The translations under genes and the position numbers were made by a program. A stretch of DNA of 27,880 nt from Euryarchaeota archaeon UBA556 (GTDB lineage: Archaea; Thermoplasmatota; Poseidoniia; Poseidoniales; Thalassarchaeaceae). The stretch is taken from the NCBI GenBank assembly GCA_002494975.1, contig DADI01000021.1, positions 1-27,880 on the forward strand, read 5' to 3'. Below are positions 7,528-13,752 of this stretch, in pieces (the first letter of the stretch is position 1; each line of letters opens with the position of its first letter). The notes under the pieces were generated by a model. The model made no database searches. It was not told the origin of the DNA and saw only the letters and a program-made list of their open reading frames with translations.

Positions 7528-8139
7528 TTATATGTCTAAAGAAAAGTAATCTTGTTCCAACTCTATTATCATCTCTCTTTGTAATAACCAAGTTATTGCT
7601 TCATCAACTTCTTCTTCTCTAATTCCAATTGCTCCTAATTCTTGTAATAATAGATTAAAATGCATAGAAACTTCTCCCTTTACTGCTAATGATTCTAGGA
7701 TATGCATTATATGTTCAGCAACTATTGCTAAAAGCGGATCATCGCCGATTTCTAAATTTGTATAATCAACAGCAGGAAAATCCTCCTCCTCTTCTAAATT
7801 TGAAGAAGTTTTATTCTTTTCCTCAGGTTCATAAATATCGAAGAGGTTCTTTTGATGAGGGTCGGTCCAAACAACACCCTCTGCAATTTCTCTCTGTCTT
7901 TTGAGACGTTTTGCTAATGTTTCTAGTCGATGTAGTCGCTGTTCTAAACGCAATTTCTCTCTTCCAAGTTGCCCTTCAACCATCTGCAACTCTTCACTAG
8001 CTCTTTCATCCAACCATGTTGAAATATCCCATGAGGGGTCAAGTCTCAGCATAGTTTCCCAGAGCCTAGCTACAGACTCAGGAAGCGCTCTAACATCTAT
8101 GCGTGGACTCCCCTCTCCGTCATCCGAAGTACCGTCCAT
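7528..8139 (-). CDS. Coiled-coil protein with C-terminal winged-helix-like domain, unknown
   Basis: I do not recognise this 203-residue protein. Residues about 45-90 are rich in Glu, Leu, Arg and Lys with heptad-like spacing (EGQLGREKLRLEQRLHRL), suggesting a coiled coil. A strongly acidic linker follows (EPEEKNKTSSNLEEEEDFP, about 104-122). The last 70 residues (about 134-203) have helix-helix-helix-strand character ending DEAITWLLQREMIIELEQD, resembling a winged helix of the kind seen at the C-termini of MCM or RPA32. It probably binds DNA or protein, which is inference. The ATG is at 8139. It lies 74 bases upstream of the methyltransferase-like gene on the same strand, so the two are likely co-transcribed. 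Confidence 0.6.
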   Translation of the reverse strand: MDGTSDDGEGSPRIDVRALPESVARLWETMLRLDPSWDISTWLDERASEELQMVEGQLGREKLRLEQRLHRLETLAKRLKRQREIAEGVVWTDPHQKNLFDIYEPEEKNKTSSNLEEEEDFPAVDYTNLEIGDDPLLAIVAEHIMHILESLAVKGEVSMHFNLLLQELGAIGIREEEVDEAITWLLQREMIIELEQDYFSLDI

Positions 8140-8195
8140 GGTGAGTTGGTTTATGGTGAACGTCTATCAAGTATCGTGTCGATAATTGTCAATTG

Positions 8196-8208
8196 TCCAA
8201 TAGTTGGA
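8196..8208. repeat. Small inverted repeat between divergent genes
   Basis: TCCAA-TAG-TTGGA forms a perfect 5-base dyad in the 98-base space between the winged-helix-like gene and the dehydrogenase gene, next to a tandem AATTGTC repeat (8184-8197). It could be an operator, but short dyads occur by chance. Confidence 0.25.
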
Positions 8209-8237
8209 TTGATGAAGTAAAAGCATTTGCCCGACTC

Positions 8238-9422
8238 ATGGCCGAGTACCGAGTGACCGTGCTTCCAGGTGATGGAACAGGCAAAGAAGTGATGGCAGAG
8301 GCCATGCGAGTTCTTTCAGTATTTGAGAAAAATAGCCCAATTTCCTTCGAAATCACCGAAATTCCCTGCGGAGGAGAATATTATCTCGAAACAGGAAAAG
8401 AATGGCCAGAGGGGTCATTTGAACATTGCAGAGATAATTCAGATGCAATTCTTCTTGGAGCAATAGGTTGGCCGGGAGCACGACTTCCAAATGGTGATCT
8501 TGCAGGCGGCCAAGTAATTCTAGGGCTCCGTTCTGGATTGAACCTTTATGCGAATGTACGTCCGGTAAAACTATTCCAAGGAATAAAACATAAAGTTCAT
8601 GGCGTACATAAGGATATTTGGAATCCTGATTTAGTTGATATGGTAATGATTCGTGAAAATACAGAAGGGCTATACCATTCGTTGCTAAGGCGTATGTCCC
8701 AAAGAGCGATTGGAGAAAAAGATGAACCAATGGTAATCGAAAAATTCCCTGGCCTTGACGGAGAAGTTGCCTGGGACGCGCGACCTATCTCTAGAAAAGG
8801 AAGTGAACGCGTCATTAAATTTGCTTTTGATTTAGCGGAACATCGACAGAAAAAACTTGGCAAAGCACAAAAAGTTACTTGTGTCGATAAATCAAATGTT
8901 ACTCGAGGCTGCCAATTATTCCGTCAGATATTTAATGAAATAGCTGAAAACGAACATCCTAATGTTGAAATTGATCACGCGTATATTGATGCATTCACTA
9001 TGTGGCTAATGCGAGATCCTGAAACTTTAGATGTAGTAGTTTTACCAAATATGTTTGGAGACATAGCAACCGACCTAGCATCTGTTTTACAAGGAGGAAT
9101 GGGTATGGCAGGAAGTGCTAATTTAGGCCCAAAACACATGCTATTTGAACCCGTTCATGGGTCATCGCCAAAGCATGCAGGGAAAAACACAGTAAATCCT
9201 ATGGCCACACTTTCATCATTGCAAATGATGTTCGAAGCCCTTGGATTTCGTAAGAATGATTCCGAGCTAGATAAATGCGCGGATATTCTAATGCAAGCAA
9301 TGGAAGAGCACTTTGCTGAGGGCGGATGTGTGACATACGATCTCGGAGGCACAGCATCTACTAGTGATGTTGGAATGGCAATTGCAGACCGTTGTGAGAA
9401 ATTATTGAAAGAAAATTTCTAG
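8238..9422 (+). CDS. Isocitrate/isopropylmalate dehydrogenase family enzyme
   Basis: A beta-decarboxylating 3-hydroxyacid dehydrogenase of 394 residues. It opens YRVTVLPGDGTGKEVM (the family GDGIG nucleotide loop, here GDGTG). It continues with LGLRSGLNLYANVRPVK for substrate arginines, VMIRENTEGLYHS, VTCVDKSNV, and DVVVLPNMFGDIATDLAS with metal-binding aspartates, then FEPVHGSSPKHAGKNTVNPMA. The RENTEGLY version of the substrate loop is more typical of NAD-isocitrate, homoisocitrate or tartrate dehydrogenases than of LeuB, which usually reads RELTGGIYFG. The frame is open to a TTG at 8193, but the ATG at 8238 matches the family N-terminus. Its TAG stop shares the palindrome CTAG with the stop of the convergent ligase gene. 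Confidence 0.88.
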   Translation: MAEYRVTVLPGDGTGKEVMAEAMRVLSVFEKNSPISFEITEIPCGGEYYLETGKEWPEGSFEHCRDNSDAILLGAIGWPGARLPNGDLAGGQVILGLRSGLNLYANVRPVKLFQGIKHKVHGVHKDIWNPDLVDMVMIRENTEGLYHSLLRRMSQRAIGEKDEPMVIEKFPGLDGEVAWDARPISRKGSERVIKFAFDLAEHRQKKLGKAQKVTCVDKSNVTRGCQLFRQIFNEIAENEHPNVEIDHAYIDAFTMWLMRDPETLDVVVLPNMFGDIATDLASVLQGGMGMAGSANLGPKHMLFEPVHGSSPKHAGKNTVNPMATLSSLQMMFEALGFRKNDSELDKCADILMQAMEEHFAEGGCVTYDLGGTASTSDVGMAIADRCEKLLKENF

Positions 9423-10201
9423 ATGTCTGCATTACTTGCAATAATTTCTAACGATTCATTTAGAACGTCATTGTTATTCCATTTTGTAGGTTTTTGATTA
9501 TTCTTGATAGTATATTCAAGTAGTAATTCTGCCGCTCTGGAGATTTCATCAACTATAGTGACAGTTGCCATTTTGGCAGTCCTTGAGAGTGGATTTAAGT
9601 CAACTACTAATACTTGTTTTCCTAAATTAATTAGAGCTTCACATCTATCCCCATCTTCGAGAGGAACTAGAATTACATCTGCCCGTTCAATCCCTTCTGC
9701 AGAACAAATAGACCTTGGTCCTTCAAGGCCCTCAATCCTCCCATCGCCGACTTTACCAAGAATATTGACAGACATAACTGCTGAACTCCAATCTCCGTTC
9801 CATCCCTTAGGGTTATCTTCTTGAGATAATAATTCTTTTTGGTTTTCTAAAAAAGAATTTAATTTCGACATTCTTTCATCAGTCCTGTAGTAAATATTTA
9901 CTTCTATTGGACAATTTAGTATAGCTGCCACTCGAATAAGTGCTTTTCCCGCCAATACTACAGTATTTCCATTTACAGAGATTACAGGATTCTTCGCTGC
10001 AATTAGCCGCGCTGCTACTTCTTTAATCGCTAATTTAGCAGAATCAGTTGTTTTCTCTCCTAGTAAGTAGTCAAAAGCTTCCCCTCTGCCATGTGCAATC
10101 ATGGCTGAATCTGCCAGAAGCCCATCTTTTGTTGCCTCGACTATTCGTTGTCTAGAAAGGAGCGAAGCCTTTCTCGGATGACTATCTGGAATATTTGCCA
10201 T
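9419..10201 (-). CDS. 4-phosphopantoate--beta-alanine ligase (archaeal CoA pathway)
   Basis: This enzyme (COG1701/PF02006) joins 4-phosphopantoate and beta-alanine with ATP to give 4'-phosphopantothenate, replacing bacterial PanC in archaeal CoA synthesis. The 260 residues show the family pattern: IPDSHPRKASL at the N-terminus, AHGRGEAFDYLLGE at 36-49, NPVISVNGNTVVLAG, EVNIYYRTDERM, RADVILVPLEDGDRCEAL and VVDLNPLSRTA. Length is normal. The ATG at 10201 overlaps the nadC stop by one base (TAATG), so its translation is probably coupled to nadC. Confidence 0.92.
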   Translation of the reverse strand: MANIPDSHPRKASLLSRQRIVEATKDGLLADSAMIAHGRGEAFDYLLGEKTTDSAKLAIKEVAARLIAAKNPVISVNGNTVVLAGKALIRVAAILNCPIEVNIYYRTDERMSKLNSFLENQKELLSQEDNPKGWNGDWSSAVMSVNILGKVGDGRIEGLEGPRSICSAEGIERADVILVPLEDGDRCEALINLGKQVLVVDLNPLSRTAKMATVTIVDEISRAAELLLEYTIKNNQKPTKWNNNDVLNESLEIIASNADI

Positions 10202-11139
10202 TATTTTTCACCCCCTTCTATAATCAGAGAAAAATCAATAGGCGGAACTCCTCTATTTACGGCAGAAGTTGAAATCAAGTCTACTCCACTTGTATTCCAT
10301 TTGGAAATTGAATCAATGGAGATTCCACCTGAACCCTCTAATACGCACCATTTCCTTAAATCTAAAGATTCCAACTTTAATATCGTGCTATTTATTTCTG
10401 AAATTTCCATATTATCTAGAAGTAAAACAATAGGTTGTAAATTTTCATTTTTATTTTGCAAACTCATCCATATTTTAGCGGCTGCAATTGCCTGTTCTTC
10501 ATCCTGTACTTCTGTGATAATGAAACTAGAATTTCTTATCGGGTCAATTTCAGAAATTACACGTTCAATTGTCTCAATTATTCCCTCATGATCTTTTTTA
10601 GCAGATGCAAAGTCATTTTCTTTTAGCATCAAAGCATCTCCTCTATCCAATCTATGAGTCAACCCCCCTCCAATATGTACAGCCCATTTATCTAAAAGCC
10701 CCCATTCAGTTTTTCTTGTGCAGGCAACACCAATATTTTCCGAAGCGGAGGTCCACTTTAGAGTCGAAGTCGTAATTCCTGATAGTTTCCCCAGTATATT
10801 CAATAATACTCTTTCAATTTTTAAAATCTCAGAAGAATTGCCATTTATTTTCACAACAATATCTCCCGGCTCCACCCTTCCACCTTCTTCTATAATCCAC
10901 TCTACAAAACAATCATTTGTATAATTCTGAATCAATCTATTAATTACTAAATGGCCGCAAACAACCCCACTCTCTTTTGCGATAACTTTAGCGTTGACAA
11001 TTCGAGATACTTTATCCTCTCCACTCCTATCATCTGCAATCATTGTTTCAATCCAGCGATCAATTGAATTAACGAAGAGTACAGTTGGAATACCTTGCTC
11101 CACTAATAGCCGCGACCTGTCATGGGGTAGTGCTGCCAC
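10201..11139 (-). CDS. nadC: Nicotinate-nucleotide pyrophosphorylase (quinolinate phosphoribosyltransferase)
   Basis: NadC converts quinolinate and PRPP to nicotinate mononucleotide in de novo NAD synthesis. Seen here: an N-terminal alpha/beta domain ending EPGDIVVKINGNSSEIL, ERVLLNILGKLSGI, the substrate-binding CTRKTEWG and IGGGLTHRLDRGDALMLKENDF, and the C-terminal barrel motifs LEGSGGIS and GVDLISTSAVNRG. At 312 residues it is slightly long because of about 30 N-terminal residues that may be partly untranslated. The GTG at 11139 is the first plausible start and an ATG at codon 33 is an alternative. It is the first gene of a two-gene cofactor operon with the phosphopantoate ligase. A TATA-like element sits between the arms of a perfect inverted repeat upstream (11176-11215). 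Confidence 0.92.
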   Translation of the reverse strand: MAALPHDRSRLLVEQGIPTVLFVNSIDRWIETMIADDRSGEDKVSRIVNAKVIAKESGVVCGHLVINRLIQNYTNDCFVEWIIEEGGRVEPGDIVVKINGNSSEILKIERVLLNILGKLSGITTSTLKWTSASENIGVACTRKTEWGLLDKWAVHIGGGLTHRLDRGDALMLKENDFASAKKDHEGIIETIERVISEIDPIRNSSFIITEVQDEEQAIAAAKIWMSLQNKNENLQPIVLLLDNMEISEINSTILKLESLDLRKWCVLEGSGGISIDSISKWNTSGVDLISTSAVNRGVPPIDFSLIIEGGEK

Positions 11140-11175
11140 AGTATCCCGTGCCTAACATCTCTCTTCAAACGTCCG

Positions 11176-11215
11176 AAACATCAATTCGTCGTATAATTAC
11201 TATAAATTGATGTTT
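11176..11215. promoter_or_regulatory. Perfect 11-base inverted repeat around the putative nadC TATA element
   Basis: AAACATCAATT (11176-11186) and AATTGATGTTT (11205-11215) are exact reverse complements separated by 18 bases that include TATAGTAATTATA on the minus strand. The repeat lies between pcc1 (ends 11225) and nadC (starts 11139). It could be an operator bracketing the nadC promoter or a transcript-end hairpin of pcc1; the AT-rich core favours a promoter/operator. Confidence 0.5.
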
Positions 11216-11224
11216 TTAGATCGA

Positions 11225-11470
11225 TTATTCTCTTTTGATTGCATTCAAAGTAGATTCGATGGCACCTAGACAAGCCAATAGATCATCAACAGTAGAGCGA
11301 ACGTTTCTAAGAGATTTTCCTACTACAATAATTCTTAATTCCCATCTATCGTCAACTTCTCTAATATCAGCACTAAATGTATGTGGGTCATCAGCCGAAA
11401 TACCCGCTAATAATGCTTCAGCCCGACTTTTAGAACCGGACCAAACTAGAGTCGTCGAAACTTTACTCAT
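11225..11470 (-). CDS. pcc1: KEOPS complex subunit Pcc1
   Basis: Pcc1 (PF09341) is the small dimerising subunit of the KEOPS complex, which makes the t6A modification on ANN-decoding tRNAs. The 81-residue protein has the expected alpha-beta pattern: a first strand, helix RAEALLAGISADD, paired strands HTFSADIREVDDRWELRIIVVG, then SLRNVRSTVDDLLACLGAIESTL, where SLRxxxSTVDDLL is the characteristic C-terminal helix. The ATG at 11470 is preferred over the one at 11476: it lies 25 bases from the centre of a palindromic TATA element that also serves hflX. The other KEOPS subunits (Kae1, Bud32, Cgi121) are not in the window. Confidence 0.82.
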   Translation of the reverse strand: MSKVSTTLVWSGSKSRAEALLAGISADDPHTFSADIREVDDRWELRIIVVGKSLRNVRSTVDDLLACLGAIESTLNAIKRE

Positions 11471-11490
11471 AGACATCCGAACACCCTAAC

Positions 11491-11498
11491 ACATATGT
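11491..11498. promoter_or_regulatory. Palindromic TATA-like element shared by pcc1 and hflX
   Basis: ACATATGT is a perfect palindrome whose centre (11494/11495) is about 26 bases from the hflX GTG (11521) and about 25 bases from the second pcc1 ATG (11470). Both distances match the archaeal TATA-to-start spacing for leaderless transcripts, so one symmetric element could drive both genes. Confidence 0.5.
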
Positions 11499-11520
11499 TT
11501 CCTCGTATCTGCCGATTTAC

Positions 11521-12885
11521 GTGAGCAGCGACCCTGTACCTGATGTGCCTTTGCTAGCAGGCATGGGTGGAGTCAATAATTCTCAATCTCAAAGTGTTCA
11601 TTCTGGTCGCAAAGCGATTATACTTTCTAGAGAGAATAACATAGACGAACTTTCCTCATTAGCTCAAACCATGGGCATCGAAATAGTAGATACGATAATT
11701 CAGAAAGGTAAACCAAATTCAAAAACTTATCTTGGAACAGGAAAATTACGCGAAATATCAGAAGAGCTCCAAATGGCGGGTAAGGGCCACCCCTGGAAAA
11801 ATGTAGATTTACTTTTAATCCATGATAATTTGAAATCTAGTCAATTAGTGAATATTAATGATTTAACCTCTGTCGAAAGTTGGGACAGAGTACGACTTTT
11901 ACTTGAGTTATTTACAATTCATGCATCCTCTGTCGAGGCTCGAATTCAGGTTCGAATAGCTCGATTGCTTGCTGATAGGTCAGTGCTTAGAGAATTAATT
12001 AATCGTGAACATACTGGTGAACGTTTAGGATTTGGAGCAGGAGGTCAGACCGGTTGGAGCAATGTTATGTCTGCCGTTGGTCATGAGATTGCCAAACTAA
12101 GGCGGAAACTAAAGAAAATGGATAATTCACTATCTGAGAGAAGACGTCAGAGAGCTAAATCTGGTGCATTGACAGTAGGTTTAGCAGGTTATACTAATGT
12201 GGGCAAATCAAGTTTATTTTCAGCCCTTTCTGGCAAACCAGTTCTAATAAAAAATCAACTTTTCTCCACTTTGGAAACAACAGTTGGAAGAATGGCAAAT
12301 CAGCCACGAATATTGATGGTCGATACAATTGGATTCATCGATAATGTCCCCGCAGAATTACTTGATTCTTTTTCAGCGACGTTACAAGAATCTCTTTCTT
12401 GTGATATGCTACTATTGCTTGTCGATGCATCAGATGATTCTGATGAAATACGTCGAAAATTAGCAACATCGCGCCGAGAATTATTTGGAAGAATTAATGA
12501 TGAAAATAACCCTGAAACTTTGGTAGTACTTACTAAAATAGATTTATGTTCTGCTGAGCAAATAATTGAAGCAGAAGAAATTGTACACTTTTACAGCCCT
12601 TTCGAATCTCTATCGGTTAGTTCTGCTACAGGCCAAGGAATAGATGAATTAAGATCAGGGATAATGACAATTTTACACGGTTCTCCAATAGACATCAGTA
12701 TTTTTCCTCCTCAAAATGAAGGAGAAATTGAATTAATTGAATTAGTATCTAGAGTATATCGCGAAGCATTGGTTATAGAAGTAGAAGAAAATTCAGAATA
12801 TACTAAGATTTCGGGATGGATGGGAAAGGCGAATATTTCTAGGTTAACAAAGGATCATCCTATTCAAATTCAGATATCTAATTGA
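11521..12885 (+). CDS. hflX: HflX-family ribosome-associated GTPase
   Basis: HflX binds the large ribosomal subunit and, in studied species, splits or rescues stalled ribosomes. The 454 residues include the N-terminal HflX domain (KAIILSRENNIDELSSLAQT, KPNSKTYLGTGKLREI, LLIHDNLKSSQLVN). A glycine-rich region GFGAGGQTGWSN around 174-185 stands where bacterial HflX has GPGETQLE. A helical linker follows, then the G domain: G1 GYTNVGKSS (223-231), LFSTLETTVG, G3 DTIGF, G4 TKID, and SSATGQGIDEL. A C-terminal extension of about 80 residues follows. The GTG start at 11521 has no Shine-Dalgarno but lies 26 bases after a TATA-like palindrome, consistent with a leaderless transcript. It ends two bases before the convergent GST-like gene. 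Confidence 0.92.
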   Translation: MSSDPVPDVPLLAGMGGVNNSQSQSVHSGRKAIILSRENNIDELSSLAQTMGIEIVDTIIQKGKPNSKTYLGTGKLREISEELQMAGKGHPWKNVDLLLIHDNLKSSQLVNINDLTSVESWDRVRLLLELFTIHASSVEARIQVRIARLLADRSVLRELINREHTGERLGFGAGGQTGWSNVMSAVGHEIAKLRRKLKKMDNSLSERRRQRAKSGALTVGLAGYTNVGKSSLFSALSGKPVLIKNQLFSTLETTVGRMANQPRILMVDTIGFIDNVPAELLDSFSATLQESLSCDMLLLLVDASDDSDEIRRKLATSRRELFGRINDENNPETLVVLTKIDLCSAEQIIEAEEIVHFYSPFESLSVSSATGQGIDELRSGIMTILHGSPIDISIFPPQNEGEIELIELVSRVYREALVIEVEENSEYTKISGWMGKANISRLTKDHPIQIQISN

Positions 12886-12887
12886 GT

Positions 12888-13640
12888 TTATACATCAGAT
12901 AATAATTGCATTCGACTATACCAAGGCCAAATCACATCGTGATTTTCTACTATGTCGAATCCATTCAGTCCTTGCATCGACCTCAATATTCCATAGTTGG
13001 CAAAATCCGCTCCATTCGGTAATTCTCCTCCAAAGAAATCTTTTTCAATCGCTCCAGACATTGAGTTCAGTTGGTTTGTCAAATTCTCTCTCGGAGGTTC
13101 ATCAAACATCTTTGCTCTACTTTTTCCAACCATTCTCATTATTATTGCACCAAGCCATTTATTCACAATCCTATCTTTCAAGCCAAATTTGTCAACTCTA
13201 GTAACATAATCCAAGGCATGTAATGATGTACGATAATTCTTGTAAATTACGGCAACTATACTTTTTCCTAAGATATCATTTGAAAAATCCATCCATTCAT
13301 CTTGTTTAGAATCAACTCCTTTTCTTGGAAATTTCCCTCCATTTGTTTCATCAATATAATGTAGGATATCATTCGAATCATTCACATGAGTTCCATCAGC
13401 ATCTACGAATACAGGAACTTTTGTCCAATCAGACCATTTTAATTCAGTTTTTTTCATAGGATCAACTTCGACATTAGAAAAATCAATACCTCTTGACTTC
13501 AATAGTGATTTTACTTTCAATGAAAAGGGGCATGTCGCGTATGTATAGATAGTTGGTTTCCCATCAATCGATTTTTCAGGTACTTTCTTTGGTTGAACTC
13601 CTCCATAGGGTTCTGGTCCAGTTTTAGCCTTCCTAGCCAT
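12888..13640 (-). CDS. Glutaredoxin/GST-like protein resembling prostaglandin E synthase 2
   Basis: The 250-residue protein combines a thioredoxin-fold N-terminal half with a helical GST-like C-terminal half. The active-site motif is ATCPFSLKVKSLLKSRGI (residues about 35-52), a CPFS motif where the second cysteine of CPFC is serine. It is followed by VEVDPMKKTELKWS and TKVPVFVDADG, the cis-proline signature, and NDSNDILHYI. This order and spacing resemble the membrane-associated prostaglandin E synthase 2 group. The C-terminal half has DEWMDFSND and GADFANYGILRSM. No transmembrane segment is evident. The thiol partner is unknown, since archaea of this kind are not known to rely on glutathione. 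The ATG is at 13640; the upstream space holds an inverted repeat with a TATA core. Confidence 0.8.
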   Translation of the reverse strand: MARKAKTGPEPYGGVQPKKVPEKSIDGKPTIYTYATCPFSLKVKSLLKSRGIDFSNVEVDPMKKTELKWSDWTKVPVFVDADGTHVNDSNDILHYIDETNGGKFPRKGVDSKQDEWMDFSNDILGKSIVAVIYKNYRTSLHALDYVTRVDKFGLKDRIVNKWLGAIIMRMVGKSRAKMFDEPPRENLTNQLNSMSGAIEKDFFGGELPNGADFANYGILRSMQGLNGFDIVENHDVIWPWYSRMQLLSDV

Positions 13641-13678
13641 ATTTGTCCGAAAGCGAACCCTTTCTCAATGTTCTGTTC

Positions 13679-13696
13679 TATTTGTTTATACAAATA
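13679..13696. promoter_or_regulatory. Inverted repeat containing a TATA core upstream of the GST-like gene
   Basis: TATTTGT-TTAT-ACAAATA has perfect 7-base arms and a 4-base spacer and reads GTATAAAC on the minus strand. It lies 39-56 bases upstream of the GST-like start codon, where a promoter is expected, so a repressor bound here would occlude the TATA box. Confidence 0.4.
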
Positions 13697-13724
13697 AATC
13701 TAAACCATGGGTTTTTACAACTAT

Positions 13725-13730
13725 CTATAA
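13725..13730 (+). promoter_or_regulatory. TATA box of metK
   Basis: CTATAA is centred 25 bases before the ATG at 13753 with no Shine-Dalgarno between, which supports a leaderless metK transcript beginning at that ATG. Confidence 0.45.
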
Positions 13731-13752
13731 TGTCTATTCTAGTCTTCTGTTT

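Noticed and set aside
7453..7591. Start of the methyltransferase-like gene at the TTG at 7591
   Set aside because: It would overlap the end of the upstream gene by 64 bases, uses TTG, and the added residues (including several Arg, Cys and Pro) do not resemble a domain.
8193..8237. Dehydrogenase start at the TTG at 8193
   Set aside because: Family members begin a few residues before the VTVLPGDG loop, which fits the ATG at 8238.
11692..12060. HflX divergence from the bacterial GPGETQLE motif as a sign of a novel GTPase
   Set aside because: Archaeal HflX proteins vary in this region and the remaining domains and G motifs are standard.
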